Shown piece by piece: positions 20,201-26,565 of a DNA stretch of 26,565 bases. The position numbers and the translations under genes are program-made. Within the stretch, counting starts at the first letter, position 1. Every line of letters begins with the position of its first letter. The stretch comes from Haplomitrium mnioides. Its lineage: Eukaryota > Marchantiophyta > Haplomitriopsida > Calobryales. Location of the stretch: the NCBI GenBank assembly GCA_049999725.1, contig JBNGIS010002715.1, positions 26,776-53,340 of the forward strand. The letters run 5' to 3'. The notes under the pieces were generated by a model that saw nothing but the letters and a program-made list of their open reading frames with translations, was not told where the DNA came from and searched no databases.

Positions 20201-23200
20201 CCCTCTTCTTCTCTTGCATTGATTGAAAGAACTATGAATTTTGATTTAAAACTTGAAAACCCAACTTGATTTATGGTTTTGTATGAGGTATCTGCCCCTT
20301 CTTCGACTTTCCAGAGCTAAACGTCACTATTGCTATTGTTTGTCTTTGCTCATTATTTGTGTGTTGACCTTGCTTGGCTTGTTTGGCGTCACTACATTGC
20401 TTGAATCCCAAGCCTTACATGTCGAACCTCAAGTTGTCACTATCTATGTCATGATAATATTCCTCCCAGCCCAACCATCACAATATTTATGCCCAAAATT
20501 CACATGCTAGATGGTTGTGGATCGTTTTGATGCAAACATGTATTTAGCCATTTCTTATCTCTTGGTGATGCTACTCGCAATCCTAAAAATGCATTGCATA
20601 TTCAATTCCCTACTACGCTAGATGAAGATGCCATTAACTCGCATTTTTGAGAAGTAGTTGTGGTTGTCACATGGTTTAAACCTTAAACTGTCTTTTTTGA
20701 TTGTTATCAACCAACTTTCTATTTTCATAAAGCTTGTGACAACTCTTTTGTATTTGTATGTACAACAAAGAGTTTATCCAAGACTATAGAAATCAATTTA
20801 AAGTTGTTGTTAGCAAGCAATGCACTCCTCTAGCAACCAAAAACTAGATAGGATTCTTTATTAAATGTCTTTGTAACTCAATTCATAAGCATGTATTGCT
20901 CTAGGATCCCCATACTCTCGAGTACACAATCCAATTAGCTAGCTCATACAAAACAATGTTGCTCGAAAGGGATTGAATTGCTTCCTCTTTGTCCATTGCT
21001 TTTGAAACCTCTCAAAATTTCTCTTGGTCTTACGCTTTTTCCTCCATCAATTACTTCTTTAGTCTAATCCTACTCTCTTGGTGTTGGTTTAGCAAGTTTG
21101 GTCTTCCTAGAGCTTACCAAGTTGTAGTTCATAAAAATGTTGGATCTTCAATACTATAGTATGATTATATATTGTGCCATATTGATTGAATCTAGACGAT
21201 TTGAATAAATTTTGGATTTGCAAGTGTGTCAAGTACATGTTTAATAGGTTGTCATAAATTGCTCTCAATTCTCTTCCAACACCTCCTCAATATTATAATA
21301 TCACTTGTTTGCAACTCGAATATCAGTATTCGTCTAGCCTGATGTGCTGCTTCCTCACCTTCATGTAGACCTTGCAAATCAGTAGACTTATTTGTCACCG
21401 GTAGATGTAATTCGTATTGGTATCTGGTATTGGTTGTGCCATTTTGACTACCACCTATCATTTCTCATATTATTGAATCATCATGTCGATGTCCATCCCT
21501 AGTTCTTGCTACAAAGGCTGATTGATTATTAGTTCCCCTACTAACTCTACAAACAGAGTCTCCTTACAGCTTGAAGAAGAGATGACTCTCTGGCTCTGTT
21601 GATCTCGTTGTTGGGAATCGTAGAGTTGTCCATCATGAACTAACGCATGGACTCCATGCTCACCGAAGATCTTGACCTGAACCAATTAGTGTGACCCACT
21701 TGACGAAACTAAACATGATGATACTATATTCAATGGCGTAATATTGGCCAATTAGTGTCAAGTTACCGGTCTGTAGCTCAAACCAATGTGTTTCTCTTAT
21801 ATCTCTTCCATACTTGTCATTTGATTTTGGTAGATTTCTCCTTACTCCTTCGTATTAGTTTATTATTCGGCTCTTTTCTTATCGATCGGTGGTCTAGCGT
21901 CGGCCCAACCTTCATCATGTCTCTTTTTGAGAACCTTAAACAATGTTCGTAGCTCCCTTCTTTCTAGTCTCAAGGTTCTTGTTGATCCCTCCCTACCGCC
22001 ATTGACCAGTTTCCCTTTCTGACTAATAGTCATGGTATCCATCCTTTCGGTCCACCTGTCGCCCGACATTATTATAAAGGGGAAGTTGGACTATCATATC
22101 CAGACAGTCTATACCCCTAATGTCAAACCTGAAACATAGGCCCCTCAATAGTTCTCCTAGCCAAAGTCCAACCCATTTGGAAGTTGCATTCCAACCACGT
22201 GCTATGCAACCCAAGATTTACCATATCCAATATTAGATTTATTTGTTGTAAGAGCTGTAGTCGGTTTAGAACCGATGTTAGGATTTTGAAGTTGATCTCG
22301 TTGCACCTTATAGTCAAAATCTAGGTTGAAAACACATAGACTGGTCCAAACCTCTACCATAGGGTTCCTTCACTTTGACCAGCAGTATCAAGCCGTCCGA
22401 CGTCATTGTTCAATGGAGTATCTTGACCATCGCTCTTAACAGACCGTATCAAAACCCTCCACCCAAAGTTCCACTAGATTCTATTTTTGATATCCCTACT
22501 TGATGCCCAATCAACAGCAAGAACTTGAAAGACCTGAACTTTAACTTTAGTGTGATGCCTGACTGACAATAGAGAATTCCATGTTTTGAATTCCTATTAG
22601 ATTCCACTCTCGATAGGATTCTTTGACCCCCATTGATGGGATGAACTATAAGACCCAAGTTATAGGAAGATTCTCCTCCCTATAGTGGCATTGGTCATTC
22701 TTTCAATAGTACCAACCCTAGACCCGACTTTTTGAACTACTCTAGTATTGACATACATGTTTCTAACCAATAGTAGAGTACACAAGACCTATCTTTAATT
22801 AGACTCCATTTCAAATCTAAGAACCCATGCCCATGTGATATGCTCTATTTGTCAGACCCAAATGTTTACACGATTCCATTCCTAACCTTTAGTTTCATTG
22901 TAACTCGATGCTTGGACTACAAAGACATAAGTAGATCGATATGTTGTACGTGAATCTTAACTTATAGATTTCTTGTGGGTAAGCATAAACACTTTTGCTT
23001 ACTTCTCAACATGAATTGAAGTCTTAGATGATCAAGAAGTCGAAGTGTGGTATTCTTTTTCTGAATTTTAAATCGAGTTTGCTTGTGGATGATCGATGGA
23101 TAAGAATCAATTGGAGTTCAATTCTAGTCTGGATTACTACTTGTGGTGCTGAGAAGATTGTTTGCTACCTCTTTCGTTTGTTTTCTTAGTGCATATTGGC

Positions 23201-24240
23201 CACACAAGATTTACCTACTAAAGTATGCATTCGCCACCACCCATGAAGTATTTTGCAACATTTGACCATTGCAGCCATAGCCCCAATCTTTGCAAGTTCT
23301 CTCTGATGGTTGATCCATCAAATCCACCTGATTCTTGACTCATGATTTTGTAGTTGAAGGCTAGTTTGCATAGGACTTAGTCGAACTTAGCATTTTGCTG
23401 TAGACGGTCAACAACCAGAATTTTGCTTGTTTTGCCTCTCATACTTTTTCCATACACTCACCACCATACCATAATATAATAGTGGTAATGTTGCCTCATC
23501 CCCCACTTCGATTGATTTTTTTCGTTGCTTGCAAGTTCACACCAAGTTTGTTTTTTGGTGTCTTGAATATTTCCGATTTTATCCTACGTAGAAATGGTAG
23601 GTGTTTCTCATATAGATCTTGATCTCTTCATATATCGTATGTGGTTGGAAGTGATCGATACCTTGTGATAGTTTGCCGCTTGGATCCCTCTTGACACCTT
23701 AAGCTTTGATGATATCTCAGATGTAGCTCGTGAACAACTTTAAAATTGCTTTCCTCTCTTCTAAATTCTGCTCTAGATTGTTCTGCTTTGCTTTTGTCCT
23801 CCATCATTGCTTTTTCAATGTACGACTTGATATGATTGCTCCATCCTTGCCTTCCCAAGATTATATTGGCATTTGTTTGTGTTGCTAGATATTTTGTTAG
23901 TACTGCCTTGCCAAAAACTACGTTAGCCTTGCCTTATACTACATTGCATTAGCTTTTTCTCTCCATTGAATTTTCGTAGTTTACTTTGTATATGAAATAA
24001 ATTGCATTGTGTCTTTCATTCCTTTATCTCTATTATTGGAAATCCTAAAAAAACGCAATTAGTCCTTTCTTATTAGGCCATGCATTACCTTCCTATTTTA
24101 ACGACAAAGCTAGATTTTTGATATTGTTGTCTTGGTGCCACTCTCTATTGCTTTTAACTGCTATCTGAGCCAAAGGCCAGAATTGCTTATTGCTTCTATT
24201 CTCCTCTTCTTCTTCTGTGGCACTAAGTGACGATTTTTTG
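17201..24240. other. Seven kb of AT-rich sequence without recognisable gene
   Basis: No frame longer than 85 codons and no conserved motif was found on either strand. The 85-codon plus frame at 20253-20510 is hydrophobic and the 76-codon minus frame at 23628-23858 is charged, but neither resembles a known family. Part of this interval (21450-23000) is slightly richer in C on the plus strand, as though a further eroded transposable element lies there, but I cannot identify it. No tRNA, rRNA or array was recognised. Confidence 0.5.
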
Positions 24241-24448
24241 ATTTAAAAATCTGCCACCCAAAAGGCGATTTATTCATGACTGTGTATGAAGAATAGTCGC
24301 TACTTTGAACCACAAACCGCTATTGAGTTCCTGCTTCACTTGGTAGTTGAAAGTTTTTTTTTGTGATTTGGCATTAAAAAACATCAAATTTACATTTGAA
24401 ATCTTCTTTTCAAAAAGAAACACGTTTTTTATAAACAAAAAAAAGCAT

Positions 24449-24548
24449 NNNNNNNNNNNNNNNNNNNNNNNNNNNNNNNNNNNNNNNNNNNNNNNNNNNN
24501 NNNNNNNNNNNNNNNNNNNNNNNNNNNNNNNNNNNNNNNNNNNNNNNN
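24449..24548. other. Assembly gap (100 N)
   Basis: Exactly 100 N residues, the conventional placeholder for a gap of unknown length. Sequence on the two sides need not be adjacent by the stated distance, and open frames spanning it are meaningless. Confidence 0.99.
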
Positions 24549-24650
24549 ATAAACTAAATTCATCAAAAATAAAATAAAACATATATCTTTTGGTGGAAAA
24601 AAATTAGAGGAAAATGTAAATGTCTAGTCGAGTAAGGACTTTGAACCTGA

Positions 24651-24975
24651 CTTTGAGCATCGTAGCTAACAAATCCTATGCAAGCATAGACTCTAAACCA
24701 AAACCGTAAAGCCTATGCACGCATAGACTCCGAACAAGAGTCCTAAATCATGTGCGTGCTTAGACTTTGAACAAGAACAATGAAGCTATGCACGTATGGA
24801 CTTTGAACAAGAACCTTAGAGCTATTGCAAGCCAAGATTCTAAACAAGAACCCTACATCTTATGCAAGCATAGATATTGAACAAGAACCCTTTGGCTTAT
24901 GGGTGAAGGGACTCTGAACGATAACTTGAGAGCTTATGCTCGCAGAGAATCCGAACAAGAACTAGATAGCCTTAA
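24651..24975 (+). repeat. 37-bp degenerate tandem array (about 8 units)
   Basis: The core GCATAGACT or its variants starts at 24684, 24721, 24758, 24794, 24831, 24868, 24905 and 24942, a spacing of 37 bp with one step of 36. A rough unit is TATGCACGCATAGACTTTGA followed by ACAAGAACCnTAAAGC. Each unit holds a near-palindrome (CTATGCACGCATAG). The period is not a multiple of three and no frame is open, so it is not coding. It lies downstream of the methyltransferase-like gene and shares its core with the 24-bp array on that gene's other side. Confidence 0.9.
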
Positions 24976-25018
24976 TGCGCAACAACACTAAACAATGCGC
25001 AAAGACTCGAAATCATCT

Positions 25019-25075
25019 TTAGATTAGCAATTGACTTCAAACCATTCTTAGATTGTCAAATAAGTCAAACTATTC
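25019..25075 (+). repeat. Two-unit ~28-bp tandem repeat
   Basis: TTAGATTAGCAATTGACTTC... at 25019-25047 is followed by the related TTAGATTGTCAAATAAGTCA... at 25048-25075, both ending in CAAACYATTC, with a partial third start. It lies in the 3' flank of the methyltransferase-like gene. Confidence 0.65.
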
Positions 25076-25173
25076 TTAAGCCCATCAAACTAAATCATGA
25101 TGAAAAGGCTTGAAATAGATTGAGAGAGCAACAAGATGAAACTTTGGTAAATAAAAATTTGGAAAACATAAAC

Positions 25174-25179
25174 TTTATT
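25174..25179 (-). terminator. Candidate poly(A) signal of the methyltransferase-like gene
   Basis: AATAAA on the minus strand, about 28 bp past the stop codon at 25207-25209. Plant polyadenylation signals are loose, so this is a candidate supported by its position after the last recognisable coding sequence. Confidence 0.5.
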
Positions 25180-25804
25180 AATAATACAAATTGTTCAAAC
25201 AGATCCTTAGACTCTATCCTCTTCAAGAGGAATTGTCTCATCTAAATCCACAGGCTGAGCATCTGCAGCTGTTAGAGAATCCTGTTGAGACTTTCCAGTC
25301 CCCGATATTACAATAGAGTACGAGGAGGAACAGGTTCCTTGTGGTATGCAAAAACTATCTGTGACTTAGTCACATTGGATGGCAAGGAAGCCATCGTCAA
25401 AATGCTCTGAGGAATATAAATAGACTGACATCTTTCATATTCCATGACGATGCAATTTTGCATCAGGTTTAAAGCACAAACAAGGCCTATGCTAGACCCA
25501 GAGCAGAGATCAAGGATCCAATCCTGCTCTATTGATAAATGGTCAATAAAAAATTGTAGAGAGCCTGTGGCTTCTTATAAACATTGACAGGAGCATCATC
25601 TCTTGGATGTTTAAGTTTTGCCGAAATTGCAGGGCAACTAAAAGCAATCCGCATAATCTGCCAAGGAAGTCCGATCGTAGAAGCAGGCTGCAATTAAAGA
25701 GGCGCATGCTTCTCTTTCCTTCCTTAGTCTAATAGCCCACCATCCAATACTCGTGGGCATGTGTGATTTTGGGACCACCAAAATGATGAATATTGTTTTT
25801 GTTC

Positions 25805-25893
25805 CTGCAAAAAGAAAAACAATCAAATCAAACGTTGCAACCAAAATGCAAGAGAGGTAAAAAAATAGAGAAATAAAAAAAAAAACAACTCAC
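25805..25893 (-). other. GT-AG intron in the methyltransferase-like gene
   Basis: On the minus strand the donor is TTCTC/GTGAGT and the acceptor is TTTTTCTTTTTGCAG/GAAC, with a T-rich tract before it. Joining the exons restores the frame exactly, giving DHDFSNKNNIHHFGGPK, with the Ser codon split by the intron. The length of 89 bp is usual for plants. The intact splice signals suggest a once-expressed nuclear gene rather than a processed copy or bacterial contamination. Confidence 0.82.
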
Positions 25894-26460
25894 GAGAAGT
25901 CATGGTCAATTGCACAACAAACTTCAAAAAATGCATCCTTGACGATGCCAAATTGCTGTGAAGAATGAATGATCACAAAAGACCAAAAGTCTGAAGCTGT
26001 AATTGCCGTAAAAGATGATATCATTTCAAAAATGTCATCTTTTGAGAAAGGTTCCGAGTCATCATGCTTACATTCCTTAAAGTTGTACACGTAAGGAATA
26101 TTGGCAATAGCCAAAGTGAAACACCTAAGTTTCACAAGGCCCTTCAATTGCCGAGCGTTGGCCTCCTCGTGGACTTGATAAAAAGCTATGTTAAGACCAT
26201 CGACATACGACATTAATACACTTTGCTATCGTGCTGTCCACTCTCTAACCTTTTGGCAGTGGAGAAGAAAAGCAAGAGGATAAGAGACCAAAGTAGGAGA
26301 CTTGTCTTGATCTTCAAGGGCTTCCTCGACCCTAGATTGTTTCCTTCCTTTCGCAGCTGCTATTAGTTTCTTTGTTTTGTCCCCATGCACAAAAATCAAA
26401 CAGAAAACATTAAAAAGTGATAAAACCATTTTAATATAGAGAACATAAAACATTTTAGGG

Positions 26461-26565
26461 TCTATACGTGCATGGACATCAAGGTCCATGCATGCATACA
26501 CTTCAAAATCCATGCGCGCATGGACTTTGATGTCTACACGCGCTTCGACTTTCAAGTCCATGCGC
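26461..26565 (-). repeat. 24-bp tandem array, frame-compatible (octapeptide repeats)
   Basis: Units start at 26461, 26485, 26509, 26533 and 26557, exactly 24 bp apart, and the array runs off the window. A typical plus-strand unit is TCCATGCGCGCATGGACTTT plus GATG, holding the palindrome CCATGCGCGCATGG. On the minus strand the array is open and in frame with the methyltransferase-like exon, encoding MDLKVEAR, VDIKVHAR, MDFEVYAC and MDLDVHAR. Either it is part of the protein's N-terminal side or it lies in an intron, since the segment 26370-26450 is T-rich and intron-like on the minus strand. Confidence 0.9.

Larger units (their letters stand above)
25207..26565 (-). pseudogene. Beta-class-like DNA amino-methyltransferase (N4C/N6A type), broken copy
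   Basis: Minus-strand pieces together have the layout of a SAM-dependent DNA amino-methyltransferase in beta order (motif IV before motif I). The first exon seen (26565 to 25894) contains LKGLVKLRCFTLAIANIPY with NIPY at 26091-26102 as the motif IV candidate ([DNS]PP[YFW]; the second residue here is Ile), then FWSFVIIHSSQQFGIV. After an 89-bp intron the next exon gives NIHHFGGPKITHAHEYWMVG. Then come LKHPRDDAPVNVYKKPQALY and EQDWILDLCSGSSIGLVCAL (motif I at 25491-25511, usual last Gly is Ser) with NCIVMEYERCQSIYIPQSI (motif II). The end is acidic (VDLDETIPLEEDRV, stop at 25207). In-frame TAG codons at 26226-26228 and 25729-25731, a one-base loss in a T-run (25548-25553) and two more frame changes make this copy inactive. 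Its N-terminus is outside the window. Methylation target (4mC or 6mA) cannot be told from sequence. Confidence 0.72.

Noticed and set aside
20253-20510. 85-codon hydrophobic frame as a membrane protein gene
   Set aside because: No conserved motif, no upstream or splice context, and its length is near chance for an AT-rich 7-kb stretch.
24274-24582. Two open frames spanning the N gap
   Set aside because: A third of each is unknown residues; the openness is an artefact of the Ns.
24651-24975. 37-bp array as a CRISPR array
   Set aside because: Whole units repeat head to tail with no unique spacers, in a eukaryotic setting without cas genes.

Overview
The window looks like nuclear DNA of a land plant. 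It is AT-rich and gene-poor, packed with old decayed retrotransposons (Ty1/copia, plant-type L1 LINE, a second LINE family), has microsatellites and one 100-base N gap, and carries a GT-AG intron of 89 bp in the one non-retroelement gene. No intact protein-coding gene is visible. The species cannot be fixed from the sequence. The gene remnant at the right end, a beta-class-like DNA amino-methyltransferase, weakly suggests a seed-free plant lineage (inference only).

Layout. 1-40 is a (TG)n microsatellite. About 325-4575 is the coding part of a minus-strand Ty1/copia element in the order gag, protease, integrase, reverse transcriptase, RNase H. It is riddled with stops and frameshifts, and the centre of the RT domain is deleted. 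4576-6765 is a long pyrimidine-rich stretch on the element's coding strand, probably its leader. 6770-6860 may be the R-U5 end of its 5' LTR. From about 7030 to 12672 lies a plus-strand LINE (family B: endonuclease, RT, C-terminal region, 3' UTR). It is split at about 8064 by a 5'-truncated plant L1-type LINE (family A, 8064-10838) that ends in AATAAA and a 17-base poly(A). Family B is flanked by a diverged direct repeat of about 93 bp. About 15420-17045 is an element with the coiled-coil and RRM-like ORF1 typical of LINEs, but followed by a family-B-like 3' end with no ORF2 between, so it is a half-LINE. 12815-14760 and 17200-24240 are AT-rich with nothing I recognise.

The right end (24650-26565) is the most distinctive part. 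On the minus strand is a multi-exon gene remnant, running off the window, whose protein pieces carry the motifs of a circularly permuted SAM-dependent DNA amino-methyltransferase. Motif IV (NIPY) comes first, then a HFGG/HEYWMVGY block, then motif I (DLCSGSS) and an acidic motif II (IVMEYE). It has two in-frame stops and about three frame changes, so this copy is probably a pseudogene. A 37-bp tandem array lies downstream and a 24-bp tandem array at its upstream side. The two arrays share a near-palindromic core (TATGCACGCATAGACTTTGA-like) in the same orientation. The 24-bp array, a multiple of three, is open in the gene's frame and would encode octapeptide repeats.
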